Assembly: GCA_004282995.1 (NCBI GenBank) | Contig: SHLU01000009.1 | Span: 1-24,964 of the forward strand | Source of the DNA: Sphingomonadaceae bacterium | GTDB lineage: Bacteria; Pseudomonadota; Alphaproteobacteria; Sphingomonadales; Sphingomonadaceae | Reading direction: 5' to 3' | Length of the DNA: 24,964 nt | Shown: piece after piece, positions 1-5,953 of the stretch | How positions within the stretch are numbered: position 1 is the stretch's first letter | Layout of the letters: each line of letters starts with the position of its first letter | Notes under the pieces: model-generated | Seen by the model: the letters and a program-made list of their open reading frames with translations, nothing else | What the model was told of the DNA's origin: nothing | Database searches by the model: none | Translations under genes and position numbers: made by a program

Positions 1-675
1 CGGGTCAGGATCGCCGGTGACATCGGGCCGGCTTCCTTCGGCCTGGACAATGCCACGTTCGTCCTCGGTCAGAATACTGCGGGTACTGCGCTCGACATTG
101 AAATTGAGTCGACCGCCGCTCGCCAACTTGAGCAGGGTGAATTCCTGTTAGGTGCGAAAATACCCTCCGTCCCAAGGCTGCTCGAACTCAAGTTCGACCT
201 CGCGGCTGGAGAAATCATCCTTGAGAATGAAGTTGATGACCCGCCGATCAGGCGGAAAGCCGCACCGCTGTGCGACTTCTTCCGGCAGGACTTCGACCTT
301 GCGCAAAGCCTCGGGCGGATAACTGAAGAACTCCCTGAAACTGGAAACACGGATGCCATTGATCAGAAATACCGGTCGGCCCCCGCCTCCGCGTCCGCGG
401 GCCGATCCGCTGGCGGGTTCGAGCTGCGCTACCAGGTCAGAAATCGAGCCGGCACCATAGGCTGCAATATCGGCCTCATCCAGTTCCAGCACCGGAGTTT
501 GCGGGACATCAAGCTGGCCGGGCAGGCGAGCCGCGGTAACCACGATCTCGCCATCAATCGACAATCCAGACGATCCAATTTCAGGGTCATCCTGCGACTG
601 GCTCTCGTCGGCGGCTGCGAATGCGGGGCTTGTCAGTGCTAATGCCAACAATGGAAGCGTAGGAAAACGACGCAC
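1..675 (-). pseudogene. TonB-dependent receptor plug-domain protein, interrupted by in-frame TAA; 3' part outside window
   Basis: The frame starts at a GTG (673-675) preceded by an AAGGA ribosome-binding site about ten bases upstream. It encodes an N-terminal signal peptide ending near AFA (residues 18-20), a short acidic linker, a TonB-box-like stretch (EIVVTA) and a plug-like domain with the phrase PVFLINGIRV. After 175 codons an in-frame TAA stands at 148-150. The same frame then stays open to base 1 and reads as normal barrel-type sequence (for example EFTLLKLASGGRLNFNVE), so the stop looks like a nonsense mutation rather than the true end. CAA (Gln) to TAA is one transition. The family are outer-membrane receptors for siderophores or other large ligands, usually 700-1000 residues, so a 175-residue product would have no barrel. 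A sequencing or assembly error is the main alternative. The ligand cannot be told. Confidence 0.75.
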
Positions 676-889
676 AATTAAAAAATCCTTCAGTTTCCCT
701 TCCGCCCGCGCTGCTCTTGTCGAACCCCGCCATCATTCGCAATACGGGCGAAGGTATCGGTTTGTCGCAAAACGAATTTCCGGGCAGTTTGGCCGGTATG
801 GCGGGCCATGCGTCATGGGGTTCCCTTTTGCCGCGCCTAAGGGTAAAGGGCGCGCCACTCTAAACCAATTAAACGGACTACACACTTAC

Positions 890-1135
890 ATGGCGAAAGA
901 AGAACTGCTCGAAATGCGCGGCAAGGTGGTGGAGCTGCTGCCCAACGCGATGTTCCGGGTCGAGCTCGAAAATGGCCATGAAGTTCTGGGCCACACGGCT
1001 GGCAAGATGCGCAAGAACCGCATCCGTGTTCTCGTTGGCGACGAAGTGCTGTGCGAACTGACGCCGTACGATCTGACCAAGGCGCGCATCACCTACCGCT
1101 TCATGCCCGGTCGCGGCGGCCCCGGCCCCCAGTAA
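890..1135 (+). CDS. infA: translation initiation factor IF-1
   Basis: IF-1 is an essential cytosolic OB-fold protein that binds the ribosomal A site during initiation. The product starts MAKEELLEMRGKVVELL and carries the typical IF-1 core (NGHEVLGHTAGKMRKNRIRV, then a GDEV turn and LTPYDLTKARITYRF). It has 81 residues against about 72 in E. coli; the excess is a Gly/Pro-rich tail ending PGRGGPGPQ. The open frame extends upstream to an ATG at 815, but the conserved MAKEE start at 890 is chosen because the upstream part resembles no IF-1. The gene heads a tightly packed set with maf, an RNase E/G-like gene and yacG; the maf start codon lies six bases after its stop. Confidence 0.97.
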   Translation: MAKEELLEMRGKVVELLPNAMFRVELENGHEVLGHTAGKMRKNRIRVLVGDEVLCELTPYDLTKARITYRFMPGRGGPGPQ

Positions 1136-1141
1136 TCCCCG

Positions 1142-1744
1142 GTGTCGAGCGCCTCAACCACGCCGAAATCCGTCCCCGATCTTGTTCTGGCCAGTTCCAG
1201 TCCTCGCCGGCGCGATTTGCTGGCGCAGATTGGCGTGATTCCAAGCCGGATTCAGCCACCGGAGATCGACGAATCTCCACGCGATGGCGAATTGCCGCGC
1301 GTCTACGCAGAGCGAATGGCGGTGGAAAAGGCTCGTGCGGTGGACCGGGGTACCAACGAAGTCGTGCTGGCAGGTGATACCACTGTTGCCGCCGGACGCC
1401 GCATATTTCCTCAAGCGGACGATGCCGCCGAGGTGGCGCGTTTCCTCAGAATCCTGTCGGGTCGCCGCCACAAGGTGTTCGCGGCGCTGGCCGTGATCGA
1501 CCGCGACGGAAGCCTGCGCGCACGAGTGGTGCCCTCACAGGTGCGGTTCAAACGTCTCTCAGCCGAGGAAATCGCCGATTATGCGGCTTCTGGAGAAGGG
1601 ATCGGCAAGGCTGCAGGTTACGCGATCCAGGGGCAGGCTGCCGGCCTGATCGACTGGATGCAAGGCAGCTATACCGGGGTGGTTGGACTGCCGCTGTACG
1701 AGGCGCGAAGCCTTTTGAAGGCAGCCGGACTGAAAATTGGCTGA
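1142..1744 (+). CDS. maf: Maf family nucleoside triphosphate pyrophosphatase
   Basis: Maf proteins are cytosolic pyrophosphatases that hydrolyse non-canonical or certain canonical nucleoside triphosphates (the dTTP/UTP type among them) to monophosphates, and are linked to septum and cell-division control. The product (200 residues, usual size) has the N-terminal LASSSPRRRDLL signature, the YAERMAVEKA helix, the VLAGDTTV motif with the conserved Asp, and the C-terminal GYAIQGQAAGLID and SYTGVVGLP blocks. The start is a GTG only six bases after infA, with no good ribosome-binding site, so translation is probably coupled to infA. The 3' end overlaps the next gene by eight bases. Substrate subclass (dTTP/UTP versus m7GTP type) is not settled here. 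Confidence 0.93.
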   Translation: MSSASTTPKSVPDLVLASSSPRRRDLLAQIGVIPSRIQPPEIDESPRDGELPRVYAERMAVEKARAVDRGTNEVVLAGDTTVAAGRRIFPQADDAAEVARFLRILSGRRHKVFAALAVIDRDGSLRARVVPSQVRFKRLSAEEIADYAASGEGIGKAAGYAIQGQAAGLIDWMQGSYTGVVGLPLYEARSLLKAAGLKIG

Positions 1745-2696
1745 CTGGTTCGCCGAGCATACCGTGACCGAGACACGCGGCCTGTTGCTCGACCGCGACG
1801 AAGTTTTGGCCGCCCGCTTCATTCCGCATGGTGAACTTGCTTCTGGGATGAGGGTAACTGCCCGGCTCACACACAAGAAGACCGGGGCCAGCCGCGGTGT
1901 GGCTGTCGATACGCAAGGCAATGAAATCCTGATCGACCGAATTCCATCCGGTGTTACGGAAGGCCAGGAAATCAGCATTGAAATTTTCAGGGCCGCGATG
2001 CACGAATTTGCGCGTACCAAGCTCGCGCAGGGACGGGTCGTTCAGGCCAACTATCCAAGCGAAGAACCCGGCCAGAGCATCTTCACCGCCCTGCCGATCC
2101 GCGATCCGCGCGACGATCTTTGGTCCGAGATATTACACTCGGCTGCCAGCAACACGGTCGATTTCGCCGGGGGAACACTGCATTTTTCGCCAACCCCGGC
2201 GATGACGCTGATCGATATCGACGGGGCAATGTCACCCCGCGAACTGGCGCTGGCGGCAGTGCCGCAAATAGCCCGCTGGGTTCGCCTTTTCGACATCGGC
2301 GGTTCGATCGGGATCGACTTTCCGACATTGGCGGCGAAGGCAGATCGGCGCGCAGTAGACGACGCACTCGCCGAAGCACTTGTGGACTGGCCGCACGAGC
2401 GAACGAGCATGAACGGCTTTGGCTTCGTACAGATCGTTGCCCGGCTGGAAGGTCCCTCCCTGCTGCACCGCTTTGCCAATGCTCGGGCCGAAATGGCGGC
2501 CCGCATCGTTTTGCACCAGGCATCGAGAATCTCTGAACCCGGTGCGATACAGCTGTCGTTGCACCCGGCCGCAAGGGCAAATATCCGCCCGTCATGGCTC
2601 GATGCCCTGGCGGCTCGGACAGGCCGCGAAATCCGGTTCGAAACGGACCCTGCACTTGCGCTCGAAAGCGGATTCGCGCAGGCGGTCCCGCGATGA
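1737..2696 (+). CDS. short ribonuclease E/G-like protein
   Basis: RNase E and G are 5'-monophosphate-sensing endoribonucleases for mRNA decay and rRNA/tRNA processing. This 319-residue product is much shorter than E. coli RNase G (489). It keeps the core: LIDIDG (D160, in the place of catalytic D303 of RNase E), a helix ending in a G-G turn, and GIDFPTL (D194, in the place of D346). A degenerate S1-like segment may occupy residues 20-85. I see no CPxC zinc-link motif, which in RNase E/G forms the dimer interface. The start is TTG, inside the last codons of maf (eight-base overlap), and the stop overlaps the yacG ATG, so the three genes appear translationally coupled. The assignment rests on the catalytic-core pattern and on this gene order, which I recall from sphingomonads. 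Confidence 0.82.
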   Translation: MADWFAEHTVTETRGLLLDRDEVLAARFIPHGELASGMRVTARLTHKKTGASRGVAVDTQGNEILIDRIPSGVTEGQEISIEIFRAAMHEFARTKLAQGRVVQANYPSEEPGQSIFTALPIRDPRDDLWSEILHSAASNTVDFAGGTLHFSPTPAMTLIDIDGAMSPRELALAAVPQIARWVRLFDIGGSIGIDFPTLAAKADRRAVDDALAEALVDWPHERTSMNGFGFVQIVARLEGPSLLHRFANARAEMAARIVLHQASRISEPGAIQLSLHPAARANIRPSWLDALAARTGREIRFETDPALALESGFAQAVPR

Positions 2697-2860
2697 CGAA
2701 AAACCGCCTTTGCCCAATCTGCAAAAAGCCGCGCGCGGACGAATTTGCCCCCTTCTGCTCGCCTCGTTGCAAGGACCGCGATCTGGCACGGTGGTTCAAT
2801 GACGGCTATTCGGTTCCGGGCCGACCAGCCTCACCAGACGAGATTGTCCGCGAGGACTAA
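2693..2860 (+). CDS. yacG: DNA gyrase inhibitor YacG (zinc-binding)
   Basis: YacG is a small zinc protein that binds GyrB and inhibits gyrase. The 55-residue product begins MTKNRLCPICKKP and continues FCSPRCKDRDLARWFNDGY, giving the four-cysteine zinc site (CPIC and FCSPRC) and the conserved DLxRW phrase. The ATG at 2693 overlaps the TGA of the RNase E/G-like gene in an ATGA junction, which supports both the start choice and coupled translation. The frame is open further upstream to 2594 but that part lies inside the preceding gene and does not look like YacG. Length is close to the family norm (about 55-65). Confidence 0.95.
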   Translation: MTKNRLCPICKKPRADEFAPFCSPRCKDRDLARWFNDGYSVPGRPASPDEIVRED

Positions 2861-2867
2861 TTCCCCC

Positions 2868-2896
2868 TTGCCAAGCGGATAAGGCTTCGCCATAGG
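2868..2896 (+). promoter_or_regulatory. candidate sigma-70-type promoter for tRNA-Phe
   Basis: TTGCCA at 2868-2873 matches the -35 consensus at five of six bases. A 17-base spacer leads to CATAGG at 2891-2896, which matches the -10 at only three of six. It lies in the 100-base gap between yacG and the tRNA and would start a transcript about 55-60 bases before the mature tRNA. The -10 is poor, so this is only a candidate. Confidence 0.3.
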
Positions 2897-2960
2897 CCCG
2901 CACTCATTCGCCGGTCCGGCCTGCCCTAAGCGGCTCAAGGCCCGACCCACGAACGAGAAT

Positions 2961-3036
2961 GCCTCGGTAGCTCAGTTGGTAGAGCATACGACTGAAAATC
3001 GTAGTGTCGGTGGTTCGATCCCGCCCCGAGGCACCA
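2961..3036 (+). tRNA. tRNA-Phe (anticodon GAA)
   Basis: A full cloverleaf can be folded by eye. The acceptor stem pairs GCCTCGG (2961-2967) with CCGAGGC (3026-3032), followed by discriminator A and an encoded CCA (3034-3036). The D-arm contains the usual AGCTCAGTTGGTAGAGC. The anticodon stem TACGA/TCGTA encloses the loop CTGAAAA with anticodon GAA at 2994-2996. The T-arm has the GGTTCGATCC consensus. Total length is 76 bases. The gene lies between yacG and the convergent HPr-kinase-like gene, which ends nine bases downstream. No integrase or duplicated tRNA end was seen nearby. Confidence 0.98.
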
Positions 3037-3044
3037 CTCCCTGA

Positions 3045-3962
3045 CTAAGCCGTTTCGAGCAGGTGTTCCCGCAAACGCGCACACACCGCGTCGACCTGCG
3101 TCAGGTCGCGTGGGCGTTTCAGGCGAAAAACAGGGACGCTGGCAGCAATGCGGGCGGCATGGACGGCCTGCTCGGTCAGCAGACCCATCGCTTCGAGAAA
3201 GTACGGCCGATAAATAGTTTCACTCAAAACGGTCTTGGCCGCTTCGGCCCCTGATAGAGGCTCGATCTCCAGCCGGTCGCCAAAGCTCAGCGCATAGATC
3301 CCGACCAGCGGCACCGACAGGTCGGTGGGTACGTGGAAGGCGGATTCGAGGTGATATTTCTCGGCCCGAAAGTAATCCTGCACGCGCTCACGTTGGCCGA
3401 AACCCAATTGGTCGATGGCTTCGCGCCAGAGCTTGTGGCGGGTGCTTGACGGATAGAGCCGCGCTGGTCGGTCGACCCGTCCCGGCTCTGCCCGGCTGAG
3501 GTCGTCGCCAACGAGTGGCGCACCGCGTTCCGACATCGCCGCTGCCATGGTTGACTTGCCGGCCTCCTGGGGGCCACAGAAAAGCACGGCCCCCGTCGGT
3601 CCGAGAACCGCACTTCCGTGAAGCATCGGCCAGCCGCGCTGGTAGCCAAGCGCGCCCCATGCGCTGCCCAGCGTAAAAAGACGCACTTCTATGCAATCCC
3701 GGCCCGCTACAGGGTTAATGGCGATTTGCGAGCCATTGCTGATACGCCAGGTGCCGACATCGGGAACCGAGAAGCGGAGGCTGTTCCCATCCACCACGGG
3801 CTCGTGGTCCGGTGAGTCAGTAGGCTCGATCGCGCTGTCGATACGAATGATTATGTCAGCCTCGGCGGACGCGCAGCCCTCGACCGCGAATCCGTGCCAT
3901 TCGGGCATCTCGAGTTCGGATTGCACCAGGCATCCGGAATGACGATAGAAATATGGACCCAT
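3045..3962 (-). CDS. HPr kinase-like P-loop protein (orphan)
   Basis: The product (305 residues from the ATG at 3962) resembles the C-terminal kinase domain of HPr kinase/phosphorylase and the HprK-like proteins of proteobacteria. It has LHGSAV (H116), a Walker A loop GPQEAGKST (residues 130-138) and PLVGDD (Asp153-Asp154), the usual order in that family. The N-terminal 110 residues are a variable region. No HPr, EIIA or other PTS gene is in the window, nor an asparagine synthetase or peptide precursor as seen next to HprK-like genes in lasso-peptide clusters, so its substrate is unknown. The frame stays open upstream with a GTG at 3980 and a TTG at 3998; the ATG, with GAGAGG just upstream, is my choice but is not certain. 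It is divergent from purC. Confidence 0.75.
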   Translation of the reverse strand: MGPYFYRHSGCLVQSELEMPEWHGFAVEGCASAEADIIIRIDSAIEPTDSPDHEPVVDGNSLRFSVPDVGTWRISNGSQIAINPVAGRDCIEVRLFTLGSAWGALGYQRGWPMLHGSAVLGPTGAVLFCGPQEAGKSTMAAAMSERGAPLVGDDLSRAEPGRVDRPARLYPSSTRHKLWREAIDQLGFGQRERVQDYFRAEKYHLESAFHVPTDLSVPLVGIYALSFGDRLEIEPLSGAEAAKTVLSETIYRPYFLEAMGLLTEQAVHAARIAASVPVFRLKRPRDLTQVDAVCARLREHLLETA

Positions 3963-3994
3963 AGACCTCTCGCTAGTCACGGCGCCTTCGCGGG

Positions 3995-4041
3995 GCAATT
4001 GCTATCGCCCACGTTCCCCGATAAAGACGCAATTATCGCCC
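3995..4041. repeat. imperfect direct repeat upstream of purC
   Basis: GCAATTGCTATCGCCC at 3995-4010 recurs as GCAATTATCGCCC at 4029-4041. The copies agree at all thirteen shared bases and differ by a three-base insert (GCT) in the first. The start-to-start distance is 34 bases, about three helical turns. They lie between the divergent HPr-kinase-like gene and purC, where an operator could control either gene. No regulator is identified. Confidence 0.5.
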
Positions 4042-4078
4042 CGGCAGGGCGAAGCTCCTGGCTTCGCGCAGTCGGGGC
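4038..4078 (+). promoter_or_regulatory. long stem-loop in the purC leader
   Basis: Outer arms GCCCCG (4038-4043) and CGGGGC (4073-4078) enclose an inner perfect seven-base stem, GCGAAGC (4049-4055) and GCTTCGC (4061-4067), around a five-base loop. The five bases between the stems on each side pair apart from an A.A and a G.G mismatch, with one G.U, so the whole forms a 41-base near-continuous hairpin ending 30 bases before the purC ATG. A second CGGGGCAA copy at 3991-3998 could compete with the downstream copy (4073-4080) for the GCCCCG arm. No clear T-run follows, so a classical terminator is unlikely. A regulatory role is inference. Confidence 0.5.
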
Positions 4079-4108
4079 AAGCATTTTCACCTGAAGGACA
4101 ATTCCGCC

Positions 4109-4921
4109 ATGTCGCGTCGCCGCCAGATTTACGAAGGCAAGGCCAAAATCCTTTACGAAGGGCCTGAACCGGGCACCATCATCCAGTATTTCAAGGACGA
4201 TGCGACCGCCTTTAATGCCGAGAAAAAAGGCACGATCAGCGGCAAGGGCGTGATCAACAATCGCATCAGCGAACACGTGTTCACGCGGTTGGGCCACATC
4301 GGCATCCCGACCCATTTCATCCGCCGGCTCAACATGCGCGAACAGCTGGTTCGCCAGGTCGAGATCGTGCCCATCGAAGTCGTCGTGCGCAATGTCGCAG
4401 CCGGTTCGATCTGCAAGCGACTCGGCCTCACCGAAGGCGACCCGCTGCCGCACACGCTGATCGAATATTACTACAAGGACGATGCGCTTGGTGATCCGCT
4501 GATCGCCGAGGAGCACATTGCCTGCTTCAACTGGGCCAGCCCCGAGGAAATGCAGGACATCGCCAGCATGGCGATCCGCATCAACGATTTCATGGCCGGC
4601 ATGTTTGCTGCGATCGATATCCGCCTGGTTGATTTCAAACTCGAGTTCGGGCGCATTTACGACGGCGATTACAGCCGGGTGATCCTGGCCGACGAGATCA
4701 GCCCCGACGGATGCCGCCTGTGGGACATGAAATCGGGCGAGAAGCTCGACAAGGATCGTTTCCGCCGCGATCTGGGAGGCGAAAGCGAAGCCTATCAGGA
4801 AGTCGCACGGCGGCTCGGGTTGCTCGAGGAAGATGGCGGCAATGGCGGTCCGGGCGAGGTGTTCGACATGAGCGCTCATCGCAGCCGCCTGCGCGGCGCG
4901 CCGAGCAAGCCCAAGGCCTGA
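4109..4921 (+). CDS. purC: phosphoribosylaminoimidazole-succinocarboxamide (SAICAR) synthase
   Basis: PurC ligates aspartate to CAIR with ATP, the eighth step of de novo purine synthesis, in the cytosol. The 270-residue product has the family landmarks: IYEGKAK at residues 7-13, FKDDATAFN, the VPIEVVVRNVAAGS block that helps form the substrate site, LVDFKLEFG, and LADEISPDGCRLWD. The ATG at 4109 has GAAGGA about ten bases upstream. The last 30 or so residues are a less conserved tail. In many alphaproteobacteria purC is followed directly by purS and purQ; here it ends 20 bases before a convergent lipid-kinase gene, so it is transcribed apart from purSQ. The leader holds a strong stem-loop and a direct repeat. 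Confidence 0.97.
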   Translation: MSRRRQIYEGKAKILYEGPEPGTIIQYFKDDATAFNAEKKGTISGKGVINNRISEHVFTRLGHIGIPTHFIRRLNMREQLVRQVEIVPIEVVVRNVAAGSICKRLGLTEGDPLPHTLIEYYYKDDALGDPLIAEEHIACFNWASPEEMQDIASMAIRINDFMAGMFAAIDIRLVDFKLEFGRIYDGDYSRVILADEISPDGCRLWDMKSGEKLDKDRFRRDLGGESEAYQEVARRLGLLEEDGGNGGPGEVFDMSAHRSRLRGAPSKPKA

Positions 4922-4941
4922 ATCCCAAACCGTCTGCGCCC

Positions 4942-5823
4942 TCAGACCACATATTGCAGCGTCATTCCGCTCGGCTCGATGGCGTAAGCGCAATCGGGCA
5001 TATGATCGCCATCCACCTGGACCGGGGTGATACAACGATCAAATGCTACCCGCCGTGCGCTGCGGATTTCGGCGAATCCGAACCGGTCGAGCGGCAATCG
5101 CAAGATTGCGGCCAGGATGAACACCAGCATCCCCACCCTTCCCGAGCGACGCAATGTTACCAGTTCGATTGAATCAACGGCCAGCGCTGCACGCGGGCTG
5201 AGCCGGAACGGTCCGGCATAAAGCGCCGCATGCGATACGATTGCCGCCTCGGCTTCGCAGGCAAACGGCTCGCCGTCTGTCAGAATTCCTGTGATGTGCA
5301 TCGTGTTGCGCGGCCAGTTTCGCAACAAGCGCAGAAGAGCGACGGCATAGGCCGCGCGCCCGATCCGACGCTTGAGAGTGCCGGAGACTTCGGCAACCGC
5401 CGTGCTGTCCGGTCCGATGCTGAGGCAAGAGACAATCGGCATATCGCCCAACTTGTAGAGCGGAGAGTGCACCCATCCCTCTGGCCCGCGCGCCCATGCC
5501 TTGGCCAGCCGGGCTGCGAATTCGTCCGGCTGCGCCGGATATCCCAGTTCGCGCGCCACCAGATTGACCGTCCCGGAGCGGGCAATGCAGATTGGCACCG
5601 CGCCGGCGCTAGGCCCCAGCGCCTGGACCGTGTCGCGCAAGGTCCCGTCTCCACCGAATACGCAGACCAAATCAGCTTTGCCCGAAATCACTGCGCCTTC
5701 GGAGGTGGTGGGCAGCGGCATTACGTCAAACCCGTGGTGTCCAAGGGCGCGTATCAGCTCAGCGAGCCGTTTTTCGCTGAAGCTGCCGGCCACCGGATTA
5801 TAAACCAGGTCGATTGTCGCCAT
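4942..5823 (-). CDS. diacylglycerol kinase-catalytic-domain lipid kinase family protein
   Basis: The product (293 residues) has the fold signature of the DAGK catalytic domain family (YegS/DgkB/sphingosine-kinase type), which phosphorylates lipid hydroxyls with ATP. Visible motifs are YNPVAG near the N-terminus (residues 8-13), the nucleotide-binding FGGDGT (residues 56-61), and ARSGTVNLVARELG (residues 81-94) in the place of the usual PxGTxND loop. The lipid substrate cannot be read from sequence; in sphingolipid-making Sphingomonadales either diacylglycerol or a sphingoid base is possible. The gene lies downstream of the TonB-dependent receptor on the same strand, but a terminator-like hairpin separates them. 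Together the two genes sit between purC and purS in the opposite orientation. Confidence 0.85.
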   Translation of the reverse strand: MATIDLVYNPVAGSFSEKRLAELIRALGHHGFDVMPLPTTSEGAVISGKADLVCVFGGDGTLRDTVQALGPSAGAVPICIARSGTVNLVARELGYPAQPDEFAARLAKAWARGPEGWVHSPLYKLGDMPIVSCLSIGPDSTAVAEVSGTLKRRIGRAAYAVALLRLLRNWPRNTMHITGILTDGEPFACEAEAAIVSHAALYAGPFRLSPRAALAVDSIELVTLRRSGRVGMLVFILAAILRLPLDRFGFAEIRSARRVAFDRCITPVQVDGDHMPDCAYAIEPSGMTLQYVV

Positions 5824-5891
5824 TGCACTACCCTAACTGGCCAGGCTGCGCTCGTCTGCCGGCTTCTACCGAGTGGTCCACAAGGCTCTGC

Positions 5892-5928
5892 AAGAAGAGA
5901 GGGGACACTCCCTGCGGAATGCCCCCTC
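5892..5928 (-). terminator. terminator-like hairpin after the TonB-dependent receptor
   Basis: Read on the minus strand, GAGGGGGCA pairs with TGTCCCCTC (eight Watson-Crick pairs and one G.U) around a 12-base loop. It is followed at once by TCTTCTT (5892-5898). The hairpin begins 26 bases after the receptor stop codon. The T-run is interrupted, so termination may be partial. Confidence 0.55.
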
Positions 5929-5953
5929 CCTGTCGAACCAACAGCTTCTGCGT

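Noticed and set aside
2961..3036. tRNA-Phe as an integration site of a mobile element
   Set aside because: No integrase gene and no repeated tRNA 3' end were found nearby; flanking genes are ordinary.
3045..3962. Lasso-peptide cluster suggested by the HPr-kinase-like gene
   Set aside because: No precursor peptide, transglutaminase-like leader peptidase or asparagine-synthetase-like cyclase gene is nearby.
3977..5035. Long open minus-strand frame (about 350 codons) covering purC
   Set aside because: It is antisense to the clear purC gene, has no recognisable domain, and long antisense frames are common in GC-rich genes.
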